Assembly: GCA_016791445.1 (NCBI GenBank)
Contig: JAEUMP010000025.1
Location: forward strand, 226,839 to 290,838
From: Hyphomonadaceae bacterium
GTDB taxonomy: Bacteria; Pseudomonadota; Alphaproteobacteria; Caulobacterales; Aquidulcibacteraceae
DNA length: 64,000 nucleotides
Reading direction: 5' to 3'
Shown: positions 33,291-43,993 of the stretch, in pieces
Layout: each line of letters starts with the position of its first letter
How positions within the stretch are numbered: the first letter of the stretch is position 1
Made by a program: the position numbers and the translations under genes
Notes under the pieces: generated by a model
Told to the model about the DNA's origin: nothing
The model's database searches: none
Seen by the model: only the letters and a program-made list of their open reading frames with translations

Positions 33291-34397
33291 CTACTCGAAC
33301 CGGATCACCGGCGCGGGCTTCGCCGCGCGCGCTGCGTTTTCCATCGCCGCTTCCGCCATTGCGGCGAACGCTTGCGACAGCGGGTGATCGGGTTTCGCGA
33401 CGACGAAGGGCGCGCCCGCATCGGCGCTTTCACGGAGCGCGATCTCGATCGGCACTTCGCCGAGAAACGGCGCCCCGAGCGCTTCCGCCGTCCGCCGGGC
33501 GCCGCCTTCGCCGAAGACGTACATGCGGCCGCCAAGCGTTTCGAGCCACGCCATGTTCTCGATGACGCCGATCACCGGCACGTGTGTCTTGTCGAACATC
33601 GCCATGCCGCGCCGCACGTCGGCGAGCGCGAGTTCCTGCGGCGTCGACACGATGATCGCGCCCGCGAGCGGCACACGCTGGGCGATGGTGAGCTGCACGT
33701 CGCCGGTGCCCGGCGGCATGTCGAGGACGAGGACATCGAGCGGATCGGCGTCCGTGCCCCATGCCACATCGTCGAGAAGTTGCCGCACGGCGCTCGTGGC
33801 CATGGCGCCGCGCCAGATCATCGCCTGCTCGGGATCGACGATGAAGCCGATGGACATGAGCTTGAGACCGCACCGCTCCACCGGTTCGAGCTTCTTGTCG
33901 GGACGCATGACGGGCCGCGTCGCCGCGACGCCGAAGAGGGTGGGGAGCGAGGGACCGTAGACGTCCACGTCCAGCAGTCCGACCTTGCGCCCGCTCGCGG
34001 CGAGCGCGCAGGCGAGATTGGCCGCAATGGTGGACTTTCCGACTCCGCCCTTGCCGCTCGCTACAGCGATGACGGCGCGGACCCCGGCGACGCCTTCGGG
34101 CGTGCGGTGGGCGGACTGCGAGGCAGGCTTGGCTTCGGCGTGGGCGGTGAGCACCGCGGTCACGCCCGTCACGCCCTTGACCGCCGCGGCGGCGGCTTCG
34201 GCGGCGTCGCGGACCGGCCCCCAGGCGTCAGCGGCGCCCGCCGGGGCCTCCAGCGCGAAGCGGACCCGGCCTTCGGCGGTCACCGCCAGCCCCTGGATCC
34301 GGCCCGCATCGGCCAACCCTTTGCCGGATAACGGATCTTTGATGCTGTTCAACGCACGCGAAATCCGATCGCGGAGCGCCATCAAGGAGGTGTTCAT
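33291..34397 (-). CDS. apbC: Mrp/ApbC/NBP35 family Fe-S cluster carrier ATPase
   Basis: 368 residues. N-terminal MIP18-like (DUF59) domain of about 90 residues, then a deviant P-loop GKGGVGKST at 115-123, switch residues DVDVYGPSLPTLFG and DMPPGTGDVQLTIAQ. These proteins carry Fe-S clusters to apoproteins. The CXXC motif of classical ApbC is not evident at the C-terminus, where the family often has it, so cluster binding may differ. ATG 34397 chosen; ATG 34382 is possible. Divergent from hflK. Confidence 0.92.
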   Translation of the reverse strand: MNTSLMALRDRISRALNSIKDPLSGKGLADAGRIQGLAVTAEGRVRFALEAPAGAADAWGPVRDAAEAAAAAVKGVTGVTAVLTAHAEAKPASQSAHRTPEGVAGVRAVIAVASGKGGVGKSTIAANLACALAASGRKVGLLDVDVYGPSLPTLFGVAATRPVMRPDKKLEPVERCGLKLMSIGFIVDPEQAMIWRGAMATSAVRQLLDDVAWGTDADPLDVLVLDMPPGTGDVQLTIAQRVPLAGAIIVSTPQELALADVRRGMAMFDKTHVPVIGVIENMAWLETLGGRMYVFGEGGARRTAEALGAPFLGEVPIEIALRESADAGAPFVVAKPDHPLSQAFAAMAEAAMENAARAAKPAPVIRFE

Positions 34398-34505
34398 GCT
34401 TGATCCGTAAGGCTTGGCCCCACATATCCGGCGCGCACCCGGGACCCGCAAGGGCCTCGGGACGCGAGGGCGCCAGAAGGCGCCGGAAGGGCTTTGACAC
34501 CGAAC

Positions 34506-35621
34506 ATGCCGTGGAACGACCAATCGGGGGGCCGCGGCGGCGGCCAGAACAACAATCAGGGCGGTCCCTGGGGCTCGGGGCCCCAGAAGCCGTGGGGGCA
34601 GCAGCCTCCGCGTCGGCCTGACGACAAGGGTCCCGACCTCGAAGAGATGATGCGCCGGCTGCAGAGCCGCATGCGCGGCGGTCGCCCCGGCGGCGGCGGC
34701 GGCGCGCCCGGCGGGCGCGCGTTCGGGCCGTCGAGCTTCCTCGTGCTGGGCGCGCTGTTGCTCGCGGGCTGGTTCGCCTCGGGCGTCTACATGGTCGATG
34801 AAGGCGAAAACGGCGTGGTCACGCGCTTCGGCGCCTTCCACCGCCTGACGACGCCGGGCCTGCACGTCCACCTGCCGTCGCCGTTCGAAGCGGTGCGCGT
34901 GGAAGCGGTGACGCTGCAGCGCAGCCAGCAGGTCGGCTTCCGCGACGGCCAGGATCGTCCGAACGAAAGCCTCATGCTTACCGGCGACGAAGCGATCGTC
35001 GACATCGATTTCACCGTCATCTGGCAATTGTCGGAGCGGCCGCAGGACTTCGTGTTCAACACGCGCAACCAGGATGAGCTGGTGCTCGCCGTGGCCGAAA
35101 GCGCGATGCGCGAGCAGGTCGGGCGGACGGCGCTTGAGCGCATCATCTCCACCGAGCGTTCGAACGTGGAAGTCGGCACGCGCGACCTGATGCAGTCGAT
35201 GCTCGATTCCTACAGCGCCGGAATCAAGATCGTGCGCGTGCAACTGCAGCGCGCGACCGCGCCCGAGCCCGTGATCGATGCCTTCAACGACGTCGATCGC
35301 GCGCGCGCCGACGCGGAGAGTCGCATCAACGAAGGTCGCGGCGAGGCGGCGCGCATGCTCCAGGAGGCGGAAGCCTACAAGGAACGCGTCGTGCGCGAAG
35401 CCTCCGGTGAAGCCGAACGCTTCAACCTCATCTACAACCAGTATCGCCTCAATCCGCGCGTGACGCGTGAGCGGCTCTATCTGGAAACGATGGAGCGCGT
35501 TTACGGCGGCGCCGACAAGATCATCATCGACGGCCGCACGGGCGTGCAGCCCTACCTGCCGCTCGATCAGCTGAAGAACCGGCGCACACAGGCTGCGCCC
35601 AGCCGGAGCGGCGCCCAATGA
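34506..35621 (+). CDS. hflK: HflK, SPFH membrane protease regulator
   Basis: 371 residues. Gly/Gln/Asn-rich cytoplasmic N-terminus, membrane segment at about 77-98, then the SPFH domain (ENGVVTRFGAFHRLTTPGLH, DIDFTVIWQLSERPQDFVFN) and a coiled coil with EAARMLQEAEAYKERVV. With HflC it forms the large cage around FtsH that limits membrane protein turnover. I use the ATG at 34506; a TTG 4 codons upstream is possible. The stop overlaps the hflC ATG (ATGA). Confidence 0.95.
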   Translation: MPWNDQSGGRGGGQNNNQGGPWGSGPQKPWGQQPPRRPDDKGPDLEEMMRRLQSRMRGGRPGGGGGAPGGRAFGPSSFLVLGALLLAGWFASGVYMVDEGENGVVTRFGAFHRLTTPGLHVHLPSPFEAVRVEAVTLQRSQQVGFRDGQDRPNESLMLTGDEAIVDIDFTVIWQLSERPQDFVFNTRNQDELVLAVAESAMREQVGRTALERIISTERSNVEVGTRDLMQSMLDSYSAGIKIVRVQLQRATAPEPVIDAFNDVDRARADAESRINEGRGEAARMLQEAEAYKERVVREASGEAERFNLIYNQYRLNPRVTRERLYLETMERVYGGADKIIIDGRTGVQPYLPLDQLKNRRTQAAPSRSGAQ

Positions 35622-36463
35622 ACCGCCTCGCCCTCATCATCGCAGGCGCCGCCTTCGGCGCGCTGCTGCTGATCTCCAACACCTTCTTCATCGTCGGCCA
35701 GACGCAACAGGCGATCGTGCTGCAGTTCGGTGAACAGCAGCGCGTCATCAACCGCGTCGGCGTCAACCAGCCCGGCCTCTACATGAAGGCGCCCTTCGTG
35801 CAGAGCGTGGTGATGTTCGACAAGCGCAATCTCGGCTTCACGCTGGCCGAGCAGCTGATCGTCGGCTCCGACCAGGAACGCCTCGTGGTGGACGCCTTCG
35901 CGCGCTACCGCATCATCGATCCGCTGCGCTTCTACCAGCAGGTGACGTTCGAGGAGCGCGGCCAGCAGCGTCTCGAGACGATCCTTGAATCGGCGCTGCG
36001 CCAGACCCTCGGCGCGGTCCGCACGAATGAAATCATCTCTACCCGCCGCAGCGAACTGATGCGCATCATCGCTCGCCAGATGGACGCCGAAGCGCGCGGT
36101 CTCGGCGTGCAGGTCATCGACGTGCGCATTCGGCAGGCCGATCTCGTCACCGAGGTGCAGGAGCGGGTCTTCGAGCGCATGCGCACCGAGCGTCAGCGCG
36201 TGGCGGCGGAAATCCGCGCGAACGGCGAACGCCAGAAAGTCGGCATCGTCGCGGAGGCGACTGAAAAGTCCCAGAAGACCAAGGGTGAAGGCGATGCGCG
36301 CCGTGCGGAGCTGTTCGCCGGCTCGTTCGGCCGCGACCCGGAGTTCGCGGGCTTCTACCGCGCCATGCAGGCCTACGAGAAATCGATCCCGCCGGGCACG
36401 CAGATGGTGGTGCCGCCGGAAGGCGAATTCTTCCGCTACATGCGCGACAAGGACGGGCGCTAG
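35618..36463 (+). CDS. hflC: HflC, SPFH membrane protease regulator
   Basis: 281 residues. One N-terminal membrane anchor (about 4-26), SPFH domain with ALFARYRIIDPLRFYQQ-type block (here VVDAFARYRIIDPLRFYQQV), then TRRSELMRIIARQMDAEARG and a coiled coil ending KTKGEGDARRAELFAGSFGR, the HflC signature. Partner of HflK; translation is coupled by ATGA overlap. Confidence 0.96.
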   Translation: MNRLALIIAGAAFGALLLISNTFFIVGQTQQAIVLQFGEQQRVINRVGVNQPGLYMKAPFVQSVVMFDKRNLGFTLAEQLIVGSDQERLVVDAFARYRIIDPLRFYQQVTFEERGQQRLETILESALRQTLGAVRTNEIISTRRSELMRIIARQMDAEARGLGVQVIDVRIRQADLVTEVQERVFERMRTERQRVAAEIRANGERQKVGIVAEATEKSQKTKGEGDARRAELFAGSFGRDPEFAGFYRAMQAYEKSIPPGTQMVVPPEGEFFRYMRDKDGR

Positions 36464-36469
36464 GGGTCC

Positions 36470-37075
36470 CTAGCGTGGCGTTCTCAGCAACGCGCCGACG
36501 GCGTCGATGATCGCATCGACATCCATCGGCGCCGAAGAGTCGCCGCCCAGAGCCTGCTGGTGCACGACCGCAAGCAGCATCGGCGCGAAGAGCGCGAGCG
36601 CGGCGGCGCGCGCGGCGGAACGGCCTTCCGGGTGAAACGGCGCAAGGCGCGCCTCAAGCGCATCGAGTGACGGTTCGAGCAGGTGCGCAAGATAGGCCCG
36701 CCCCACGTCCGGGTGGGCGACGCCCTCAACGATCCCGAAACAGTGCGCGTGCGCAAAAGCCCCGTTCTTCAGGCCGATCTTGGACAGCGCGATATAGGTG
36801 TCCACCGCCTGCGCGAGATCCGGTGCGGGTTCGGCGACGGCGTCGATGAGGCCGCGACTGCGCGCGCCGATTTCTTCGAGGATGGCGATCGCAACGCCTT
36901 CGCGATCGCCGAAATAGTGCTTCAGCGTCGGCTCGGTTACGCCGCAGGCGAGCGCCCAGTGGCGGAGGCTCGGGCGCAATGCGGGCGTGGCGAGCGTGAG
37001 GTCCGTAAGCGCCGCGATCAGTGCGGCGCGCTTGGCGTCATAGTCCGCATTGCGGCTTCCCGCCGGTCTCGGCAT
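36470..37075 (-). CDS. TetR/AcrR family transcriptional regulator
   Basis: 201 residues. N-terminal helix-turn-helix at about 35-62 (RHWALACGVTEPTLKHYFGDREG) of the TetR type; helical ligand domain follows. It lies directly downstream of, and co-oriented with, the outer membrane protein gene, so it may control it. Two AT-rich palindromes at 38008-38045, ahead of that gene, are candidate operators. Confidence 0.85.
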   Translation of the reverse strand: MPRPAGSRNADYDAKRAALIAALTDLTLATPALRPSLRHWALACGVTEPTLKHYFGDREGVAIAILEEIGARSRGLIDAVAEPAPDLAQAVDTYIALSKIGLKNGAFAHAHCFGIVEGVAHPDVGRAYLAHLLEPSLDALEARLAPFHPEGRSAARAAALALFAPMLLAVVHQQALGGDSSAPMDVDAIIDAVGALLRTPR

Positions 37076-37161
37076 TTCATCACCCCTTGCCCGAGACTAC
37101 CCGCCAAGTCGCCGCGTCGCCATAGGCGTGGCGACGCGGCGTCGAGGTGCGGGCGGACGCC

Positions 37162-37968
37162 TCAGAAGGCGTAGCGCGCCGTGATCGTCACTGGCACGGA
37201 GAGGCGTGAGCCCTTGTCATTGATGGACGACAGGCCAAGCGTCGAAAGCGCCGCGTCATCGCCATCGAGGTCGCCCGTGTAGCGCAGGCCGGTCTCGGCG
37301 ATGAGCGACCAGCGGTCGTTGATGTCCCACGCGGCGCCCGCGTCCACGCCCACCGTCCATGTGGTTGTGTCGCTGTAGAAGGGCACATTGTTGAGAGTGA
37401 TGTCGTTGGGCTCGGCGCCGACGCCGGCGGGCACCGGCACGCTGAAGCTTGCGCGGATCTCGTCGATGAACGCGACGCCCGCGCGTCCCGCCACGAACGG
37501 CTTGATTGCGGAACTTCCGAAATACTGGCGAACGCCCGCTTCGATGCTCGTGACATTCAGATCGCCGAACGTGCCGAAGACCGGCAGCGACGCCGAGAGC
37601 GCGGGCACGAACGCCGTGCCGACCTGCACCGTTCCCTGATCGGCTTCCGTGCGGCGGACAGCGCCGAAGAACTCCCGGTTCCCGCCGAGGCCGTAGGCGC
37701 CTTCCAGGCTGTAGGTCAGCGCCTCGCCGTAGATGTCGTCGAAGGAGCGCGACTGGATGCGCAGTTCCGCGCCGACGGCGGGCAGGTTCGGGTTCAGCGC
37801 CGCCAGCGAGGCGACCGGGGCGGTGGCTCCGCCGTGTACGTCGCCATCGACGGGATAATCCGCACCGATGGACACGGAACCGGCGAAGCGGCCTGCCTCG
37901 AGCGGGCCGGCGATGGCGGGGGACGCCGCCATGAGCACGGCCGAAATGGTGATGAGCGATCGCAACAT
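37162..37968 (-). CDS. Outer membrane beta-barrel protein
   Basis: 268 residues. Signal peptide MLRSLITISAVLMAASPAIA. The mature part is alternating hydrophobic strands (GRFAGSVSIGADYPV, AELRIQSRSFDD, TYSLEGAYGLGG, FVAGRAGVAFID) and ends in ITARYAF, the terminal aromatic residue used by the BAM machine. Start ATG 37968 with GGAG; GTG 37983 is in frame. No specific porin family recognised. Upstream DNA is strikingly AT-rich. Confidence 0.8.
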   Translation of the reverse strand: MLRSLITISAVLMAASPAIAGPLEAGRFAGSVSIGADYPVDGDVHGGATAPVASLAALNPNLPAVGAELRIQSRSFDDIYGEALTYSLEGAYGLGGNREFFGAVRRTEADQGTVQVGTAFVPALSASLPVFGTFGDLNVTSIEAGVRQYFGSSAIKPFVAGRAGVAFIDEIRASFSVPVPAGVGAEPNDITLNNVPFYSDTTTWTVGVDAGAAWDINDRWSLIAETGLRYTGDLDGDDAALSTLGLSSINDKGSRLSVPVTITARYAF

Positions 37969-38007
37969 GTTGGGATTCTCCACGACACGGCGGACTGCCG
38001 CAGCGCA

Positions 38008-38045
38008 GATATAAAATATCGCATTATAGATACAATACAGTATTG
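38008..38045. promoter_or_regulatory. AT-rich palindromes, putative operator/promoter of the outer membrane protein gene
   Basis: GATAT-AAA-ATATC (38008-38020) is a perfect inverted repeat, followed by CAATAC-A-GTATTG (38033-38045), another perfect palindrome, with ATTATAGATAC between. This is the only strongly AT-rich patch in the window and lies 40-77 bases upstream of the outer membrane protein start. The TetR gene two genes down is a candidate binder. Confidence 0.5.
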
Positions 38046-38190
38046 GAGGGTTTTTGCGGTTTGCCGTTCACATCGCTGTGCGCGGCAACCGGGCTCGCCA
38101 GGTGAGCCGCGTTGCGCGCCCGACTTTCGCCCCATATTCACGATGAACACGCGACAGCGCCCGGCACAGGTCCGGCTACGATCAGGTTCG

Positions 38191-39627
<1,437 letters not shown>

Positions 39628-39704
39628 CGGACCGGCACAGGCGGACTTTCCGCGGGCAAACCCACGGGTTTGTCGCTCCGGACAAGACGTGCGCAAAGTG
39701 GCGC

Positions 39705-40550
39705 ATGAAGACAATCGCTCTGACCGCCGCCGCGCTGCTCGGCCTACTCGCCTGCACCCACACGGTTGCGCCGTCTGTTCCCGCAGGTGCGCGCTATGTG
39801 AACATGGGCAGCTCGTTCGCTGCCGGATCGGGCACGGGCGCCAGTCCGCCGGGCGCTGTGGCGCGTTGCTATCAGAGCGCAGTGAGCTATGCGCGGCTGC
39901 TGGCCGGGCGACTGTCGCTGTCGCTCGACGATGTGAGCTGTGGCGGCGCCACGTCCGCGCATGTCCTTGGTGCGTGGAACGAATTGCCGCCGCAGATCGA
40001 CGCCGTCACGGCGGAGACGCGACTCGTCACCATCACCGTCGGCGGCAATGATCTCGGCTTCGCGGGCAATCTCATCGCGGCGAGCTGCGATCCGGGAGAA
40101 GTCGTGCGCGTGGCCGGCATGTCCGTGCCGTGTCCGCCGCAGCGTGCGGCGCCGGAAGACGCCTATGCGCGCCTCGCCGAGAACATGAACGAAATCGCGC
40201 GGCAGGTCGCGGCGCGCGCGCCGCAGGCACGGCTCATCTTCATCCAGTACGTGACGCTCGTGCCGGCGACGCAGTGTCCGAATTCGCGCCTCTCCGAAGA
40301 TGAGGCAGCCGCGTTGCGTGGGATCGCCCGGCGGCTGGCGGAAATCACGGCCCATGCGGCGGAGACGAACGGCGCCAGCGTGCTTCGGGTCGATCTGGCG
40401 TCCGCAGGTCATACGCCCTGCGACAGCGACCCCTGGAGCGTCGGTTTTCCGCGGGACTATGACGAGACGCAAGGCGCGCCATGGCATCCCAACAAGCGCG
40501 GGATGGAGGCCATCGCCGCGCAGCTGGAGGCCGCGCTTTCGCGACGCTGA
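39705..40550 (+). CDS. SGNH/GDSL hydrolase, probable lipoprotein
   Basis: 281 residues. Lipobox LLGLLAC at about 11-17 makes it a probable lipoprotein. SGNH blocks: block I MGSSFAAGSG with nucleophile S37, Gly in the DVSCGGATSAHVLG block, Asn in TITVGGNDLGF, and His in APWHPNKRG. Six further cysteines suggest disulfides in an extracytoplasmic enzyme. Acts on an ester, substrate unknown. Followed by an M48 protease gene 71 bases downstream. Confidence 0.9.
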   Translation: MKTIALTAAALLGLLACTHTVAPSVPAGARYVNMGSSFAAGSGTGASPPGAVARCYQSAVSYARLLAGRLSLSLDDVSCGGATSAHVLGAWNELPPQIDAVTAETRLVTITVGGNDLGFAGNLIAASCDPGEVVRVAGMSVPCPPQRAAPEDAYARLAENMNEIARQVAARAPQARLIFIQYVTLVPATQCPNSRLSEDEAAALRGIARRLAEITAHAAETNGASVLRVDLASAGHTPCDSDPWSVGFPRDYDETQGAPWHPNKRGMEAIAAQLEAALSRR

Positions 40551-40621
40551 GAATTCCCGATCCGCTTGCCCGAAGCGCGCTGTCGAATAGGATGGCGGCG
40601 AAGAGCGAAGTGGAGGTCCTC

Positions 40622-42067
40622 ATGGGCGGAAAAATGCGGTCGATGGCCCTGGGGATTGCGGCCGCGCTCGCGCTCGTCGCGTGCGCCACCGTCTCGTCCA
40701 CGCCGGATGCGCCTGCAGTCGCGGAGGCCGCTCGCGCGCGGGCGGGCCAGCAGCATCCGCAGATCCTTGCGGCCTTTGGCGGCGAAGTGACGGGCCCGAC
40801 AAGCGTCTATGTGAAGGGCGTCGGCGAGAAGATCGCCACGGCGGCGGGGCTGCCGGGGCGCTGCACATTTTCCGTGATCGGCTCGGATGTCGTGAACGCC
40901 TTCGCGGTGCCGGGTTGCTACATCTACATCACGCGTGGCCTGCTCGCGATCATGAACTCGGAGGACGAACTCGCCTCCGTGCTCGGGCATGAAGTCGGCC
41001 ACGTCGTCGCCGATCACTCTGCACGGCGCCAGAACGCCTCGACGCTGTCGGGCCTCGGCGCGATCGCCGTCGGCGTTCTCACGGGCTCGGGCGAACTGGC
41101 GCAACTGGCCGGGCAGGCGGCGCAAGTATGGACGCTGAGCTATTCGCGCGACCAGGAGTTCGAATCCGACGATCTCGGCGTGCGCTATCTCTTCCGCGCC
41201 GGCTACAATCCCTTCGCCGCCGCCGACATGCTCGACGCGCTCGGCACGAACGACGCGCTCTCGGCCAAGACGAGCAACCGGCAGGCGGGCAGCGAAATCC
41301 CCGCATGGGCGCGCTCGCACCCGCTGTCGGCGGATCGCGTGACGCGCGCGACCGCGCAGGCGCAGGCGGGCGGCGGCGTGCGCGGGCAACCGCCCGAAAT
41401 GACTGCCCGCTATCTCGCGGCGATCGACGGCATGATCTACGGCGACGATCCCGAGCAGGGCTTCGTCAACGGTCGCACCTTCGCGCATCCGAAGCTGAAG
41501 ATCGCCTTCGAGGCGCCGACGGGCTTCACGCTCACCAACACGCCGGCGGCGGTGAACATTTCCGGTCCCAACGCCAAGGCGCAGTTCGCGGGCGGCGCGC
41601 TGCCGGCGGAAGGGCTTGAGGCCCACGCGCGCGCCGTTCTCGCCAAGCTCGTCGGCCAGTCGCCGGTGCAGGTCGGCCAGACGCAGCGCTCGACGACGAA
41701 CGGCCTTGAGACGGTCACGCTGCCCGCGCGCGCGCAGGCGCAGTCGGGGCAGATCGTCGATATTTCGGTGACGGCCTATCGCGTGGGGACGAGCGCGTAT
41801 CACTTCGTCGGCCTCGCGCCGCAGGGTCAGCTCGGACCGCTCGCGCCGATGCTGTCTTCCATGCGCACGCTGACGGACGCACAGGCGGCGGCGCTGCGCG
41901 CCCGCGTCATCGACGTGGTCAATGTCGGCCCGCGCGACACGGTGCAGACACTCGCGCAACGCATGGCGTTCGACGATTTCCGCGTGGAGCGATTCCTTGC
42001 GCTCAACGGCCTGAACGCGAACACGCCGCTGCCCGCGCAGGTGAAGATCGTGCGGTATGCGAGCTAG
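40622..42067 (+). CDS. M48-family metalloprotease lipoprotein with LysM-like C-terminus
   Basis: 481 residues from the ATG at 40622 (GGAGG 5 bases upstream). Lipobox ALALVACA gives a lipid-anchored protein. HEVGH at 123-127 and E179 in SRDQEFESDDLG form the zinc site of the BepA/YfgC type. Residues 270-420 form an extra domain with FEAPTGFTLTNTPAAVN, and the last 50 residues (VGPRDTVQTLAQRM to VKIVRY) read like a LysM repeat. Probably works at the outer membrane in protein quality control. Its stop overlaps the convergent serB stop within CTAG. Confidence 0.9.
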   Translation: MGGKMRSMALGIAAALALVACATVSSTPDAPAVAEAARARAGQQHPQILAAFGGEVTGPTSVYVKGVGEKIATAAGLPGRCTFSVIGSDVVNAFAVPGCYIYITRGLLAIMNSEDELASVLGHEVGHVVADHSARRQNASTLSGLGAIAVGVLTGSGELAQLAGQAAQVWTLSYSRDQEFESDDLGVRYLFRAGYNPFAAADMLDALGTNDALSAKTSNRQAGSEIPAWARSHPLSADRVTRATAQAQAGGGVRGQPPEMTARYLAAIDGMIYGDDPEQGFVNGRTFAHPKLKIAFEAPTGFTLTNTPAAVNISGPNAKAQFAGGALPAEGLEAHARAVLAKLVGQSPVQVGQTQRSTTNGLETVTLPARAQAQSGQIVDISVTAYRVGTSAYHFVGLAPQGQLGPLAPMLSSMRTLTDAQAAALRARVIDVVNVGPRDTVQTLAQRMAFDDFRVERFLALNGLNANTPLPAQVKIVRYAS

Positions 42068-42942
42068 GCGCTCACGAATTCCGGTCGCCGGTAACCCTGG
42101 AAGAACAGCGCCGTCTCCAGCGTCGTGAAGTCGATCTTCGCGTCCGCCTGCGCGGCGACGATGGGCTTGGCGCGGTAGGCGAGGCCCAAGCCCGCCGCCT
42201 CGATCATCGCGAGGTCGTTGGCGCCGTCGCCGATGGCGAGCGCGTCGGCGGGCCTGTTTGCGGACTCTTCGAGGAGCGCGGCGAGCTTTGCTTCGCGTCC
42301 GAGTACGGGCCGCGCGACTTCGCCGGTGAGGAAGACGCCGTCATCCACGAGCGTGTTCGCGCGGTCCAGATCGAACCCGGCGAGCGCGGCGACGCGCGAG
42401 GTGAAGAAGGTGAAGCCGCCGCTCACGAGCGCCGTGCGCGCGCCGTGCGCTTTCATGGTTTGCACCAGCGTGCGCGCGCCGGGGTTGAGCTTCACGCGCG
42501 CGTCGAAGCATTCCTGCAGCGCCGCCACCGGCAGGGACTTCAGCATCGCGACGCGCTCGGTGAGCGCAGCCTCGAAATCCAGTTCGCCGCGCATGGCGCG
42601 TTCGGTGATGGCGCTGATCTCGGCCTTCCGGCCCGCGAAGTCGGCAAGCTCGTCGATGCACTCGCAACCGATGATGGTGGAATCCATGTCGGCAACGAGG
42701 AGCTTTTTCCGGCGACCCTCGGCAGGGAGCAGCGCCCAGTCCACGTCGATGCCCTCGACGGCGTCCGCGATCACGGCACTTGCGCCTTCATCGGCGTCCG
42801 GCAGCGTCCACTCGCAGGCTTCCCAGGGGCTCAGCACCTTGGGCGGCGTCGCGCCGTACATGCCGATCACGGCGCCGAGCGTCATGAGCGCGTCGCGGTA
42901 GAGCGCAGCTTCGGGAGCGACGACGACGAGAACGCTGTTCAT
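42064..42942 (-). CDS. serB: Phosphoserine phosphatase
   Basis: 292 residues. Haloacid dehalogenase fold with DMDST at 85-89 (nucleophile D85), TALVSGGFTFF as motif II, and AIGDGANDLAMIEAAGLGLA as motif III. The N-terminal 70 residues form an ACT-like regulatory part. Last step of serine synthesis. Divergent from miaA with 32 bases between. Confidence 0.95.
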   Translation of the reverse strand: MNSVLVVVAPEAALYRDALMTLGAVIGMYGATPPKVLSPWEACEWTLPDADEGASAVIADAVEGIDVDWALLPAEGRRKKLLVADMDSTIIGCECIDELADFAGRKAEISAITERAMRGELDFEAALTERVAMLKSLPVAALQECFDARVKLNPGARTLVQTMKAHGARTALVSGGFTFFTSRVAALAGFDLDRANTLVDDGVFLTGEVARPVLGREAKLAALLEESANRPADALAIGDGANDLAMIEAAGLGLAYRAKPIVAAQADAKIDFTTLETALFFQGYRRPEFVSA

Positions 42943-42974
42943 GCGGGCGGGACGGCCTGTTAGAGGGCGGAGGA

Positions 42975-43883
42975 ATGCGCGCGCTGCTTATCATGGGACC
43001 GACGGCCAGCGGCAAGTCCGCGCTGGCGCTGGCGCTGGCCGAGCGGCTGGGCGGCGAGATCGTCAACGCGGATTCCATGCAGGTCTATCGCGACCTGCGG
43101 ATCATCACGGCGCGCCCTACGCCGGAGGAGGAGGCGCGCGCGCCGCACCATCTCTATGGCGATGTGGACGCCGCCGTCCGTCATTCCGTCGGCGACTGGA
43201 CGCGCCGTGCGACTGGCGTGATCGCGGACATAGCCGCGCGCGGACGCCTGCCGATCGTGGCGGGCGGGACGGGGCTCTACTTCACGGCGCTGACGGAAGG
43301 GCTTGCGGAGATCCCGGCGCCGTCGGCGGACGTGCGTGCGGCAATCGCGGCGCGGCGGGCGGCGGAAGGCGATGGCGTGCTGCATCCGTGGCTTTCAGAG
43401 GTCGATCCCGGCGTCGCTGCACGACTTTCCCCAAGGGATGCGCCGCGCCTGTCGCGGGCGCTGGAAGTGATGCTGTCGACGGGCGTCTCCATCGCCGACT
43501 GGCGGGCAAAAACCGCGCCTGCGCTTGCACCGGGAACCTGGCGGGGCGTCGTGCTCACGCCCCCGCGTGAGCCGCTCTATGCAACGATAGACGCGCGCTT
43601 CGACGCCATGATGGCGGCAGGGGCGCTCGAAGAAGCGCGCGCGCTCCTCGCCCGGGATCTCGATCCTATGCTGCCCTGCATGAAGGCGCACGGCCTGCCG
43701 CGACTGGCGGCGCATCTGCGCGGGGAGACGCGTCTCGAGGAGGCCGTCGCGCTCGCGAGTCAGGACACCCGCAACTACGCCAAGCGCCAGTTCACCTGGA
43801 TCAGAAATCAGCTCCCGGACTGGCCAACCATCCCGGATGTTTCGCTTGAGGCGCGGATCGCGCAAGTTCTTGCCTCAAAATAG
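42975..43883 (+). CDS. miaA: tRNA dimethylallyltransferase
   Basis: 302 residues. P-loop GPTASGKS at 8-15, NADSMQVYRDLRIITARPT substrate block, GGTGLYFTALTEGLA, and SQDTRNYAKRQFTWIRNQL at the C-terminus: the full MiaA pattern. Adds the isopentenyl group to A37 of tRNAs that read UNN codons. It ends just before the ilvB promoter; the last MiaA codons abut the -35 element. Confidence 0.96.
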   Translation: MRALLIMGPTASGKSALALALAERLGGEIVNADSMQVYRDLRIITARPTPEEEARAPHHLYGDVDAAVRHSVGDWTRRATGVIADIAARGRLPIVAGGTGLYFTALTEGLAEIPAPSADVRAAIAARRAAEGDGVLHPWLSEVDPGVAARLSPRDAPRLSRALEVMLSTGVSIADWRAKTAPALAPGTWRGVVLTPPREPLYATIDARFDAMMAAGALEEARALLARDLDPMLPCMKAHGLPRLAAHLRGETRLEEAVALASQDTRNYAKRQFTWIRNQLPDWPTIPDVSLEARIAQVLASK

Positions 43884-43887
43884 AAGA

Positions 43888-43914
43888 TTGACTGCCAAAC
43901 CGGGGAAATATAAT
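43888..43914 (+). promoter_or_regulatory. Sigma-70 promoter of the ilvB leader
   Basis: TTGACT (43888-43893) and a perfect TATAAT (43909-43914), spaced 15 bases, slightly short of the 17 optimum. The transcript would start near 43921, 22 bases before the leader peptide. Confidence 0.7.
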
Positions 43915-43942
43915 CTCCCAGGCGTAAGGGAACGAAACGTCC

Positions 43943-43993
43943 ATGCAATCCAAGTCCACTCTTGTATCCGGAACGCGCCGCAACGGCCCCTGA
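43943..43993 (+). CDS. ilvB leader peptide
   Basis: Sixteen codons, MQSKSTLVSGTRRNGP, ending TGA at 43991. Codons 6-8 are ACT CTT GTA (Thr-Leu-Val). CTT and GTA are scarce elsewhere in this GC-rich window, so a ribosome would be expected to pause there when leucine or valine is short. The ribosome site is weak (AAGGGA about 12 bases upstream). Stalling on these codons would cover the start of the first RNA stem (43974). Confidence 0.6.
   Translation: MQSKSTLVSGTRRNGP

Noticed and set aside
43929..43950. GGAAC in the ilvB leader as an EcfG promoter
   Set aside because: No CGTT follows at 16 or 17 bases; the site is explained by the TTGACT/TATAAT promoter upstream.
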